Positions 28,585-36,798 are shown, counted from the first letter of the stretch. The stretch: 64,000 nt of DNA from Actinoplanes oblitus (GCF_030252345.1 NZ_CP126980.1:829501-893500); one strand, 5' to 3'. The notes: generated by a model from the sequence alone, not told the origin. A program made the numbers and translations.

Positions 28585-29373
28585 TCATACTCCGCTCATC
28601 GCGGCCTTGGCGACCGCCGGGTAGAGCGCGTGCGCCCAGACCCGGTAACCGTCAGCGGACGGGTGGAACCCGTCGTAGCAGAGCGTTCCCGCGTCGGCGC
28701 GGAACACCGCCCCGGTCTCCGCGCCGAGATCGACCACCGAGCCGCCCGCCTCGATCACCGCCTTGGCCTGGGCCCGCGCCATCCGGCGGCCGACCAGCCC
28801 GGCGATCTGCCGCAGCGGCGGCGCCAGCGAGCGCATCGCGCCCAGGTCGGGGCAGGTGCCGACGACCACCTGCACGCCTGCCGAGCGGAGCCGCCGCACC
28901 GCCTGGCCGAGGTGACCGGCCGCCTCCTCGGGGTCGCGCAGCGAGGTGGCGTCATTCGACCCGATCAGGATGACCGCGACGTCCGGCCGGGCGCCGAGCA
29001 GGGCCCGGGCCACCTGGGTGGCCAGGTCCATCGACCGGGAACCGGCCACGCCGACGCTGGACAGCAGCACGTGCCGCGGGCCGGTCTCCGGCGAGCCGTC
29101 GGCGACCAGCCGGGCCAGTTGCCCGCCGACCGTGTCGGCCAGCCACTCCACGCCGACCCCGACCGCTGCCGAGTCGCCGAGCAGCACCAGCCGCAGCGGC
29201 GGGGCGCCGGCCGGGCCCATCGAGGTGCGCAGTGCCAGACCCATGGTGGGTTTCGCATAGCGGCGGGCCTTGGCGGCCAGCATCTCCCCGGCGAGCAGGG
29301 CGGCACCGCCCAGCGCGCCGGCGAGCAGGCTCGTGGCCGCGGCCTTGGTCAATCGTTCCGGCAGCCCAGCCAT
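28585..29373 (-). CDS. SGNH/GDSL hydrolase, membrane-anchored (paralogue 1)
   Basis: 262 residues. A hydrophobic N-terminal segment (AGALGGAALLAGEMLAA) serves as anchor or signal. The SGNH blocks are LLGDSAAVG (Ser nucleophile), GSND and the C-terminal DGFHPSADGY with catalytic Asp and His. It is an esterase or lipase-like enzyme of unknown substrate, presumably acting outside the membrane. The ATG 29373 follows agggaggcggg; the frame open to 29487 is not needed. A paralogue lies directly upstream on the same strand. The place corresponds to Rv1075c. Confidence 0.88.
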   Translation of the reverse strand: MAGLPERLTKAAATSLLAGALGGAALLAGEMLAAKARRYAKPTMGLALRTSMGPAGAPPLRLVLLGDSAAVGVGVEWLADTVGGQLARLVADGSPETGPRHVLLSSVGVAGSRSMDLATQVARALLGARPDVAVILIGSNDATSLRDPEEAAGHLGQAVRRLRSAGVQVVVGTCPDLGAMRSLAPPLRQIAGLVGRRMARAQAKAVIEAGGSVVDLGAETGAVFRADAGTLCYDGFHPSADGYRVWAHALYPAVAKAAMSGV

Positions 29374-29417
29374 GTCCCGCCTCCCTTGCGTCCGGTCGAT
29401 TCGATGATCCTTGCCTT

Positions 29418-30419
29418 CTACCCTACGGCGCTGGCGGCACCCGGCTTCGAGCCAGAGCCGAACCAGTGCCGCGACTCCCCGAACCACGGGTGCCGCCGCA
29501 ACTGCGCCCAGCGCCCGCCGGCCCGGATCGGGCTGACCTCGGTGCCCGGCGAGCGGACCGCCTCGTCGGCGGCCTCCGGCAGGGTGCGCACCGCCTCGGC
29601 GACCGGCACGGCGGGGCGGTCGTCCTCGCCCAGGGCAGCCATCACCGTCGGCATCATCACGGCCGCTGCTCGTGCGTACCCCTCGGCGGACGGGTGGAAA
29701 CGGTCCGAGCCGAACATCCGGGCCGGGTCCGCCTCGAACATCGGGCCGAGCAGGTTGCCGATCGACACGGTCCGGCCCCCGGCGCCGACCACCGCCACCG
29801 TCTGCGCGGCCGCCAGCTGGCGGCTCCAGCGCCGGGCCAGCCAGCGCAGCGGCGGCTTGATCGGCTGGATCGCCCCGATGTCCGGGCAGGTGCCGACGAC
29901 CACCCGGCAGCCGGCCTCGCGCAGCCGGCGCACCGCGTCGCCGAGGTGCCGCACCGCCGAGGCCCGGGCCGAGACGTGGGTGACGTCGTTACCGCCGATC
30001 AGGATGATGGCCAGGTCCGGCTGATATTCCAGGGCGGCGTCGACCTGCCAGGGCAGGCCGGCCGAGACGCTGCCCACCACGGCCAGGCGGTGCAGGCGGA
30101 CCGGGCGGTGCAGGCGGCGGGAGATGCCGGTGGCGAAGAGCGCGCCAGGGGTCTCCCGGGGCCGGTGCACGCCGTAACCGGCAGCCGACGAGTCACCCAG
30201 GATCACCAGGTTGAGTGGTTTGCCGGGCAGTTTCGGGCCGTAGAGGCCGTCGCCGCGCGGCGGTGGCGCCTCGGCCAGCGGGATGATCCGGCGCGCGTCG
30301 GCGGCCTGCCGCAGCAGGAGCCCGGCGGAGAGGGCGGTGACGCCGGCGAGTGCCCCGGCGATCTGCCCGGCGGCCTTGATGCGCTGCCGGGTGCCGCTGC
30401 TGATGAAAATGCTGTTCAC
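29418..30419 (-). CDS. SGNH/GDSL hydrolase, membrane-anchored (paralogue 2)
   Basis: 333 residues, clearly related to the downstream neighbour. It has an N-terminal membrane segment (AGALAGVTALSAGLLL), LGDSSAAGYG, IGGNDVTH, GTCPDIGAI and DRFHPSAEGY. Compared with paralogue 1 it carries an extra C-terminal extension of about 60 residues, rich in Glu, Arg and Trp, without known function. Starts at GTG 30419 after GAGGGAG. The two genes are 44 bp apart and look like a tandem duplication. Confidence 0.87.
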   Translation of the reverse strand: MNSIFISSGTRQRIKAAGQIAGALAGVTALSAGLLLRQAADARRIIPLAEAPPPRGDGLYGPKLPGKPLNLVILGDSSAAGYGVHRPRETPGALFATGISRRLHRPVRLHRLAVVGSVSAGLPWQVDAALEYQPDLAIILIGGNDVTHVSARASAVRHLGDAVRRLREAGCRVVVGTCPDIGAIQPIKPPLRWLARRWSRQLAAAQTVAVVGAGGRTVSIGNLLGPMFEADPARMFGSDRFHPSAEGYARAAAVMMPTVMAALGEDDRPAVPVAEAVRTLPEAADEAVRSPGTEVSPIRAGGRWAQLRRHPWFGESRHWFGSGSKPGAASAVG

Positions 30420-30601
30420 AGTCTCCCTCGCTGTCGTCCGAAGGGAACCAACCGGCCCGGCGTTCGCTTCCCGCGGTGGCAGGAGCGGTCCGGCACGGCC
30501 TAGATCGGCACCTGGCGTCGGGATTCGAGGCTAACTCGCGTCCGCGAGGGGCAATCATGGCGGACCCAAGTCATGCTGGAGTTGCGGAAAGGGGAACAGA
30601 C

Positions 30602-30946
30602 ATGGCCAAAACACTGAAGCGTACGGCGGCCTTCACCGCGCTGGGCCGGGCCCTGATGGCCGGCGCCCGCGGCGGGCCGTCGCTGAGCCGGCGACTCGGG
30701 GCGATCCCACGGATGCTCAAGGCGACCGCCAAGGGTGAGTACGACGGCGGCATGCGGCTGGCCCTGATGGCCGCCGCGACGGCCTATGTGATCTCTCCCA
30801 TCGACGCCGTTCCGGAGGCCTTCCTCTTCGTCTTCGGCCTGGTCGACGACGCGGTGGCGATCACCTGGCTGGCCGGCACGGTGCTCAGCGAGACGGAGCG
30901 GTTCCTGGAGTGGGAGCGGGTGACGAAGCCCGCCGTCGTACGCTGA
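30602..30946 (+). CDS. YkvA family (DUF1232) membrane protein
   Basis: 114 residues. The DUF1232 hallmark ATAYVISPIDAVPEAFLFVFGLVDDAVAI (here split over two hydrophobic segments, about 55-95) is present, after a basic N-terminus. The function of the family is unknown. ATG 30602 follows gaaagggga. It diverges from the SGNH genes and ends three bases before the cystathionine beta-synthase start, so the two are probably co-transcribed. Confidence 0.87.
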   Translation: MAKTLKRTAAFTALGRALMAGARGGPSLSRRLGAIPRMLKATAKGEYDGGMRLALMAAATAYVISPIDAVPEAFLFVFGLVDDAVAITWLAGTVLSETERFLEWERVTKPAVVR

Positions 30947-30949
30947 AGC

Positions 30950-32308
30950 GTGCGCTATTACGACAACGTGGTCGAGATCATCGGCAACACCCCGCTGGTC
31001 CGGCTGAACAGCGTGACCGAGGGCATCAGTGCCACAGTGCTGGCCAAGGTCGAGTACATGAATCCCGGCGGTTCGGTGAAAGACCGGATCGCCCTGCGGA
31101 TGGTCGAGGACGCCGAGGCCGCGGGGCTGCTCAAGCCCGGTGGCACGATCGTCGAGCCGACCAGCGGCAACACCGGGGTCGGCCTGGCCCTGGTGGCGCA
31201 GCAGCGGGGCTACAAGTGCGTCTTCGTCTGCCCGGACAAGGTCAGCGAGGACAAGCAGAACGTGCTGCGGGCGTACGGCGCCGAGGTCGTGGTCTGCCCG
31301 ACCGCTGTGGCTCCGGAGGACCCGCGTTCCTACTACAACGTTTCCGACAAGCTGACCCGGGACATCCCGGGCGCCTGGAAACCCGACCAGTACAGCAACC
31401 CGGCGAACCCGCGGTCGCACTACGAGCAGACCGGCCCGGAGCTCTGGGAGCAGACCGAGGGCAAGATCACCCATTTCGTGGCCGGTGTCGGCACCGGCGG
31501 GACGATCAGCGGCGTCGGGCGCTACCTCAAGGAGCGGGGCGACGTCCGGGTGATCGGCGCCGACCCGGAGGGCTCGGTGTACTCCGGCGGCACCGGCCGG
31601 CCCTACCTGGTGGAGGGCGTCGGCGAGGACTTCTGGCCGACGGCGTACGACCAGCAGGTCACCGACGAGGTCATCAAGGTCAGCGACTCGGACTCGTTCG
31701 AGATGACCCGCCGCCTGGCCCGCGAGGAGGGGCTGCTGGTCGGTGGCTCGTGCGGGATGGCAGTGGTCGCGGCGCTCGAAGTGGCTCGCAAGGCCGGCCC
31801 GGACGACGTGGTGGTGGTGCTGCTGCCGGACGGCGGCCGCGGTTACCTCTCCAAGATCTTCAACGACAAGTGGATGGCCCGGTACGGGTTCCTGCGTACC
31901 CCCGGCGACGCGCCGACGGTGGCCGACGCGCTGGCCGCCAAGGGTGCGGAGATCCCGCCGCTGGTGCACGTGCACCCCACCGAGACGGTCCGCGACGCGA
32001 TCGACTACATGCGGGAGTACGCGGTCAGCCAGCTCCCGGTGCTCAAGGCGGAGCCGCCGGTGGTGACCGGTGAGGTGGCCGGCTCGATCTCGGAGAAGGC
32101 GCTGCTCGACGCGCTGTTCACCGGGCAGGCGCACCTGCACGACACGATCGAGCGGCACATGAGCGAGTCGCTGCCGATGATCGGTGGCGGTGAGCCGGTG
32201 AGCGAGGCGGTGGCGTTGCTGGAGAAATCGGACGCGGCGATGGTTCTGGTGGACGGCAAGCCGGCGGGCGTGCTGACCCGTCAGGATCTGCTCGCCCATC
32301 TCTCCTGA
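30950..32308 (+). CDS. cbs: Cystathionine beta-synthase
   Basis: PLP enzyme joining serine and homocysteine to cystathionine in reverse transsulfuration. 452 residues. The N-terminal fold type II domain has the PLP lysine in NPGGSVKDRIA (about residue 44), the substrate loop TSGNTGVG and the phosphate-binding GTGGTISGVG. Two C-terminal CBS domains (about 335-452) are present, giving possible allosteric control by an adenosyl ligand. The haem-binding N-terminus of the animal enzyme is absent. GTG 30950 start. Corresponds to Rv1077; metB lies 10.6 kb downstream after an insertion. Confidence 0.94.
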   Translation: MRYYDNVVEIIGNTPLVRLNSVTEGISATVLAKVEYMNPGGSVKDRIALRMVEDAEAAGLLKPGGTIVEPTSGNTGVGLALVAQQRGYKCVFVCPDKVSEDKQNVLRAYGAEVVVCPTAVAPEDPRSYYNVSDKLTRDIPGAWKPDQYSNPANPRSHYEQTGPELWEQTEGKITHFVAGVGTGGTISGVGRYLKERGDVRVIGADPEGSVYSGGTGRPYLVEGVGEDFWPTAYDQQVTDEVIKVSDSDSFEMTRRLAREEGLLVGGSCGMAVVAALEVARKAGPDDVVVVLLPDGGRGYLSKIFNDKWMARYGFLRTPGDAPTVADALAAKGAEIPPLVHVHPTETVRDAIDYMREYAVSQLPVLKAEPPVVTGEVAGSISEKALLDALFTGQAHLHDTIERHMSESLPMIGGGEPVSEAVALLEKSDAAMVLVDGKPAGVLTRQDLLAHLS

Positions 32309-32322
32309 GCGGTCCGCACTCT

Positions 32323-32412
32323 TTCTGCTCCTTCTCTCGAGCGCTCCGCCGGTTCTGCTTCTCCTCTCGAACGCTCCGCCGGTTCTGCTCCTTCTCTCGA
32401 GCGCTCCGCCGG
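32323..32412. repeat. Three 30-bp tandem repeats
   Basis: Copies at 32323-32352, 32353-32382 and 32383-32412 share ttctgctccttctctcgagc followed by gctccgccgg with few changes. They lie between the convergent cbs and protease genes. The 30-bp period keeps reading frame: on the minus strand it reads as a repeated decapeptide RRSAREKEQN, but no gene is supported there. Confidence 0.9.
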
Positions 32413-32442
32413 CCTCGGTGCCCCACCTGCCGGGGCCGGCGG
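32406..32442. terminator. Bidirectional terminator candidate
   Basis: Perfect 9-bp arms ccgccggcc (32406-32414) and ggccggcgg (32434-32442) between two convergent genes, overlapping the last 30-bp repeat. Confidence 0.5.
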
Positions 32443-32445
32443 AGT

Positions 32446-33375
32446 TCAGGTCAGCTCGGCCGGCAGGGCGACCACGTCCACCAGTGCGTTGCGGCGGAGC
32501 AGGGTGATCGGCAGGTCCACGCCGATCGCCGGTCCCAGCATCAACCGCTGCAACGCCCGCACCGATCCGACCGGGCGCCCGCCCGCGGTGATCAGCACGT
32601 CGCCCAGGTAGATCCCGGCCAGCCCGGCCGGGCTGCCCGGCACCACCTCCACCACCCGCAGCCCGTGCTGCTGCGCCAGTCGTCCGGCCAGCTGCGGCGG
32701 CAACGGGATGGGCACCCCGGCGACGCCGAGCCAGGCGCGCCGGACCCGACCGGTGGCGACCAGGTCGCCGATGATCGAACGGGTGGTGCTGTTGATCGGG
32801 ACGGCCAGGCCCAGGCCGTACCCGGCGACAGCGGTGTTCACGCCGACCACGGTGCCGGTGGAGTCGGCCAGCGCGCCGCCGGAGTTCCCCGGGTTCAGTG
32901 CCGCGTCGGTCTGGATCACGTCGTCGATGATCCGTACCCGGCGGCCGTCCCGGGCCGGCAGCGAGCGGCCCAGGCCGGAGACCACGCCCGCGGTGACCGA
33001 GCCGGCCAGGCCCATCGGGTTGCCGACCGCCACCACGAGCTGGCCGATCCGCAGCCGGTCGGCGTCGCCCAGCGGCGCGGCCGGGGCGCCCGGGCGGTGC
33101 ACCCGGACCACCGCGAGGTCGGCGAGCGGGTCCGCGCCGACCACGTCGAAGGGCGTGTCGGTGCCGTCCGCGAACGCCGCCGAACCGGTGGTGGCGCCGG
33201 CCACCACGTGTGCGTTGGTCAGCAGGAACCCGTCGTCGGTGAAGGTGACCGCGGAGCCGGCGCCGCCGCGCGGAGAACTGATCGTGAGGGCCGCCACCGA
33301 GGGCAGGAGACGGCTGGCCACACCGGTGACGATGCGGCTGTAGGCATCGAGCGCTTCGGACTCTTCGGTGTCCAT
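32446..33375 (-). CDS. Trypsin-like S1C serine protease with PDZ domain (HtrA-like)
   Basis: About 309 residues. The trypsin-like domain has His in TNAHVVAG, Asp in DLAVVRVH and Ser in NPGNSGGALA; a PDZ domain fills the last 90 residues. HtrA proteases degrade or refold misfolded proteins. I placed the start at ATG 33375, since the 60 extra residues available from 33555 are not domain-like. Neither form has an obvious signal peptide or membrane anchor, which is unusual for HtrA and suggests cytoplasmic action or a missed leader. Confidence 0.85.
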   Translation of the reverse strand: MDTEESEALDAYSRIVTGVASRLLPSVAALTISSPRGGAGSAVTFTDDGFLLTNAHVVAGATTGSAAFADGTDTPFDVVGADPLADLAVVRVHRPGAPAAPLGDADRLRIGQLVVAVGNPMGLAGSVTAGVVSGLGRSLPARDGRRVRIIDDVIQTDAALNPGNSGGALADSTGTVVGVNTAVAGYGLGLAVPINSTTRSIIGDLVATGRVRRAWLGVAGVPIPLPPQLAGRLAQQHGLRVVEVVPGSPAGLAGIYLGDVLITAGGRPVGSVRALQRLMLGPAIGVDLPITLLRRNALVDVVALPAELT

Positions 33376-33576
33376 GCCAGGGTCAACACCGGGCCCGGAG
33401 ACGTCGATGCCGGTAGATCGTCCGCCGTCGGCGAACACGACAACGGGGACACTGTGGACATCTACCGTCACAGATAGTCGCCACAGTCGCACACACAGTC
33501 CGACCAGCGGGGGACCCGATGCGGTTGTATGTGTCGTGACGGAGCTATGAGCCACTCCCGGACGAAGGGGTAGGGA

Positions 33577-33870
33577 ATGGTCGACGTCGACGAGGCGGCA
33601 CCTGCCGACATCGTGGATCGCCTACTGTGGCAGGACGCGCAGCAGATGCTCGGGCGGCACCTGACGGCCGGCCCGGACGGCAACTGTGTCTGGTGTGGAT
33701 GGCGGTGGCCCTGCTCGGCCCGCCGGCTGGCGGAGCGCGCCGACGCGGTGTCCCGCCGGCCCTGGCGCGAGGCCTGGACCCTGCGACACGACCGCAACAG
33801 TCTGCCGGCCGCGATGTCCGAGCGCGGGCGCCCGGACCACAACCATCATCATCGGAGGTACCTGGACTGA
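33577..33870 (+). CDS. Small Cys/His-rich protein, possible metal binder
   Basis: 97 residues with a central CVWCGWRWPC cluster (three Cys) and a C-terminal HNHHHRR tail. Both suggest a zinc-binding site, by inference only. The N-terminus is acidic and helical. ATG 33577 follows ggggtaggga. It diverges from the HtrA gene. I do not recognise a named family. Confidence 0.65.
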   Translation: MVDVDEAAPADIVDRLLWQDAQQMLGRHLTAGPDGNCVWCGWRWPCSARRLAERADAVSRRPWREAWTLRHDRNSLPAAMSERGRPDHNHHHRRYLD

Positions 33871-34707
33871 GACTTCGACGTCGCCGACGAGCTTGACCGT
33901 CCCCCGGCAAGCCTTGGCTTCCCGGCCCGGCGTACGTCTCCCGGCGGTGACGCCGGGGCGCCCCGCCAGCGCTCCGGTATTCCCGCGCCCAAGCCCGCTC
34001 ACAACCGGGCACGGATCAGCACGCCTCCGCTGATCCGCGCCTCCGGCCAGGCGCACCGGTTCGAGCGGGGCGGTTGGCGGGAGCGCGTGACTACAGGTTC
34101 CCCCGCATTCACTCGGTCGCGCGTTCCCGCCCAACCAGCGCTTTTCCTGGCCGGCCATCGTTTCTCTTTTACGCGCGTCCGCCATGGTGCGGATCGCATG
34201 CTCCCGCGCGGGCCGGGCCCGGCGATCTGGCCGCTGCGCGTCCACAGCGATCGTCGGCCCCTTCATTGCCCGTGGGCGGTCCGGGAAACCCATCCCCGTT
34301 CGCACCCACCGCCTGTTCAGAGCCCGACTTGGTCCGCCCGCGCCTGCCTTGCCCGGATCGCGGCGTAAGCCGCCCGCCATGGTGTGCCCGGCTCCGGTAG
34401 CAGCCTGAGCCGGTCTCGTCCGCTGCGCGCTCGACCCGCGCCCGCTGCGCGCTCAGCCCGGCCGCAGTCTGAGCCGTCTCCCTGCGGCGTGTGCCGTCCC
34501 GGTCGTCGTCGGGGCCCTCCCGCCCGCGGTCCTGTCCGCCGGCTGTTCTGCAGCCCTGCCCCCGGCGGCGCGCTCAATCCGTTGCAGCACGCCCCCCGTC
34601 CGCACTGCCCTTTTCTGCTGCAGCCCAGCACGCCTCGTCTGAACCCCACCCGCGCTGCCCGCTTCCCTCCCCGGCGCCAGCCCTGAGCGCTCGGTCCGCA
34701 CCCCCGG
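33871..34707. other. Long non-coding gap with dispersed repeat
   Basis: 837 bp between convergent genes. It contains a copy of a dispersed repeat (34169-34291) and, at 34400-34480, a degenerate direct repeat with cgctgcgcgctc twice. Several short frames run through it but none has a ribosome binding site, a consistent codon pattern or a known motif. Confidence 0.6.
34169..34291 (-). repeat. Dispersed approximately 120-bp repeat, copy A
   Basis: Matches the reverse complement of 57948-58070 with about 14 mismatches over 123 positions (hand count). Both copies lie in gaps between convergent genes. The best conserved core includes gcatgctcccgcgcgggccg and gcgatctggccgctgcgcgt. Confidence 0.85.
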
Positions 34708-35211
34708 TCACAGCGGGTGGGAGTAGCGGAGTTGGGGGACAGGAACGTCGTTTACAGGCTCGGTCCGGGTGGCGCCGTCGGGATGCCAGCCACCTCTCTC
34801 ATAGAAGCGACGGGCCTGATGGTTTTCGGTCAGGACCCACAGGACCGCGCGGTCACCGCCGATGCTGGGCAGCTCCTTCAGCGCGTGGATCATCAGGGCG
34901 CGGCCGATGCCGGTGCCGATGTGGTCGGGGTCCACGTGGATGGCGTAGAGCTCGGCAGCCTCCGGGGTCTCGCTCGGGCCCAGGTAGCTGAAGCCGGCCA
35001 GCTCGCCGTCCACCTCGGCGAGGGTCAACCGGTGGGTCTCCCGCTCCCATCGCCAGCGCTCGGCCCACCACTCGCCGAACGACTCCGCGCTGCGGGCCTC
35101 GAGCACCTCACGGCTGATGAAACCGGAGTAGGTGGCCACCCGGGAACGCTGGTGCAGGGCGCCGACCCGGAACGGATCGGCGTCATCGGCGGGACGCAGC
35201 AGAACGCTCAT
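34708..35211 (-). CDS. GNAT family N-acetyltransferase
   Basis: 167 residues. The acetyl-CoA-binding motif A is YAIHVDPDHIGTGIGRALM, followed by LWVLTENHQARRFYERGGW (motif B), a common layout for small-molecule or protein acetyltransferases. Substrate unknown. ATG 35211 was chosen because the residues encoded upstream in the same frame (to 35274) are not GNAT-like. Confidence 0.88.
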   Translation of the reverse strand: MSVLLRPADDADPFRVGALHQRSRVATYSGFISREVLEARSAESFGEWWAERWRWERETHRLTLAEVDGELAGFSYLGPSETPEAAELYAIHVDPDHIGTGIGRALMIHALKELPSIGGDRAVLWVLTENHQARRFYERGGWHPDGATRTEPVNDVPVPQLRYSHPL

Positions 35212-35594
35212 GCGGTCGAGAGTAGTGCCGGATCTCGGGGGACAACCGGTTGTCCACAATGCTGGTTCGTCCACAGGGCGGTTCGCGGACCTCGGTGTTT
35301 CCCGGCAGACTGGTCAGCGGAGGACCCCCGGGAGGGTGGGACCTGTGGGCGCGGCGTCCGGACGAGACCTGCGGAGGAGACCTGCGGAGCGGTTTCCGGA
35401 CGAGACCCGCGGGGCGGCCTCCGGACGAAACCTGTGGTTCGGGACCTGCGGGCGCAGCCCCGGGCAAGACCCGCGGGTGCGACCTGTCGGCGGAACCACC
35501 CGCCTGCGGCCCGAACCCGCTGGCACCGCCAAAGCCTCGACCAACGCCGAACGCGGATCCGCCCCCGATCACCCCGCCAGCAGACCCCGCCTGA
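35212..35594. other. Repeat-containing non-coding gap
   Basis: 383 bp with no supported gene. About 35350-35480 holds degenerate copies of a unit like ccggacgagacccgcggggc (see findings). Confidence 0.55.
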
Positions 35595-36488
35595 TCAGCG
35601 CCGCCCAGGAAACGGAACGCGCAACAGATCCTCAGCGACGGTGATCGGCCCGTCGAACTCCTTGCGGGCCTCCTCCAGGAACCGGGACGGGTCCGGATAG
35701 CGCTGGGAGAAATGGGTCAGCACCACGTGCCGCACCCCGCACTCCCGGGCCACCGCCGCCGCCTGCCCGGCCGTCAGATGCCCCACCTGCGCCGCCATCC
35801 CGGCGTCCTCGGCCAGGAACGTCGACTCGATGACCAGCAGGTCCACTCCCTGCGCCAGGGCGTAGACGTTGTCGCACAGGCCGGTGTCCATCACGAACGC
35901 CATGCTCTGCCCGGGGCGCTCCGTGCTCACCTGTTCCAGGGTCACCGCGCCGGCCCGGCCGGTCCGCTGCAGCTCGCCGACGGCCGGCCCGCTGATCCCG
36001 TGCGCGGCCAGCAGCTCCGGCACCATCCGGCGGGAGTCCGGCTCGGTGAGGCGGTACCCGTACGTCTCGATGGAATGACGCAGGGGCAGCGCCGTGAGGC
36101 GCCCGGCGGACGTCTCCGCGACGAACGCCGCGCCCACCGGCGACGGCACGATGTCGGCATTGTCCCAGTAACTGGTGGCGTGCCGGAGACGGTGGTAGAA
36201 CTCCTGGCCGCCGGCCGGATAGTGCACCGAGACCGGATGCGGCACCCGGTCCAGCGAGATGCGCTGCAGGATGCCGGGCAGGCCGAGGCTGTGGTCGCCG
36301 TGGAAGTGGGTGACGCAGATCCGGGTGATCGGGGTGACCGGCAGGCCGGCCAGCAGCAGCTGCCGCTGGGTGCCCTCGCCGGGGTCGAACAGGATCACCT
36401 CGTCGTCGAAGCGGAGCAGGTAACCGTTGTGGTTGCGGTGACGGGTCGGCACCTGGCTGGCCGTGCCCAGCACGATCAGCTCACGCAT
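35595..36488 (-). CDS. rnz: Ribonuclease Z
   Basis: Endonuclease that cuts the 3' trailer from tRNA precursors to allow CCA addition. 297 residues of the metallo-beta-lactamase fold with the zinc motif [13 protein letters not shown] near residue 62, a [10 protein letters not shown] loop typical of RNase Z, the exosite region, and the later metal ligands in FVMDTG and LTHFSQRY. The start ATG 36488 gives the standard MRELIVLG beginning. The 310-bp leader holds a strong nested stem-loop (36610-36701). The tRNA in this window lacks an encoded CCA, so this enzyme is needed for its maturation. Confidence 0.95.
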   Translation of the reverse strand: MRELIVLGTASQVPTRHRNHNGYLLRFDDEVILFDPGEGTQRQLLLAGLPVTPITRICVTHFHGDHSLGLPGILQRISLDRVPHPVSVHYPAGGQEFYHRLRHATSYWDNADIVPSPVGAAFVAETSAGRLTALPLRHSIETYGYRLTEPDSRRMVPELLAAHGISGPAVGELQRTGRAGAVTLEQVSTERPGQSMAFVMDTGLCDNVYALAQGVDLLVIESTFLAEDAGMAAQVGHLTAGQAAAVARECGVRHVVLTHFSQRYPDPSRFLEEARKEFDGPITVAEDLLRVPFPGRR

Positions 36489-36533
36489 CGTGTAGTTCGC
36501 GCATCGAGCGCCCCCGGTCGGAAAATGAAGCGA

Positions 36534-36606
36534 CCCCCGGGGACTTCCATGCTCTCCGCGTTGACGAAGATCATGGTCCGGTCGGACAAGGCCGGATCCC
36601 CGGGGG
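36534..36606. repeat. Inverted repeat in the rnz leader
   Basis: cccccgggga (36534-36543) and tccccggggg (36597-36606) are perfectly complementary. The loop of 53 nt contains ttgacgaagatcatgg. It lies between the nested stem-loop and the rnz start. Confidence 0.65.
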
Positions 36607-36609
36607 CCG

Positions 36610-36701
36610 GGTGGCTGTCTGGTACTCGCCGGGCCGCTGCCACACGGTCTCGACGCATTCAAAACGAAGCTGTCAAGGACAGCGGCTAGCGGACAGCCAC
36701 C
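36610..36701 (-). ncRNA. Candidate structured RNA (nested stem-loop)
   Basis: The two ends pair over 10 bp (36610-36619 with 36692-36701). Inside, 36633-36641 pairs with 36677-36686 (9 bp, one bulged A). Inside that, 36652-36660 pairs with 36666-36674 (8 bp, two bulges) around the loop aaaac. The strand is uncertain; minus is preferred because a TATAGC -10-like box lies at 36716-36721 and rnz follows. On that strand a GTG-started ten-codon frame (36705-36673) overlaps the first arm. Not recognised as a known RNA family. Confidence 0.5.
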
Positions 36702-36715
36702 TCACGAGTCCCGTT

Positions 36716-36721
36716 GCTATA
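36716..36721 (-). promoter_or_regulatory. Candidate -10 box upstream of the structured RNA
   Basis: TATAGC on the minus strand, preceded by TTG. Transcription would begin near 36709, eight bases before the first stem arm. No good -35 hexamer is seen. Confidence 0.3.
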
Positions 36722-36798
36722 CAACTTCGGACCACCTCCCTTCACGTGTACGGCCACGTTAACCAGCCACGGCCGCCCGCGCCAACGGTTTTGAATCA

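Larger units (their letters stand above)
36489..36798. other. Structured non-coding gap between ppk2 and rnz
   Basis: 310 bp with little coding signal but two extended inverted repeats: 36610-36701 (nested stems) and 36534-36606 (10-bp arms ccccc-gggga, 53-nt loop). See separate entries. Confidence 0.7.

Noticed and set aside
32323..32412. CRISPR-like array
   Set aside because: Units are contiguous without spacers, so this is a simple tandem repeat. No cas genes are present.
33622..34380. A 252-codon minus-strand frame spanning the dispersed repeat copy A
   Set aside because: It overlaps the small Cys/His-rich gene, lacks a ribosome binding site, and its resemblance to the copy B frame reflects the DNA repeat; differences fall mainly at its first codon positions, not third.
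35250..35594. A 114-codon plus-strand frame with PPDETCG-like repeats
   Set aside because: Translation only mirrors the degenerate DNA repeat; no start signal or domain.
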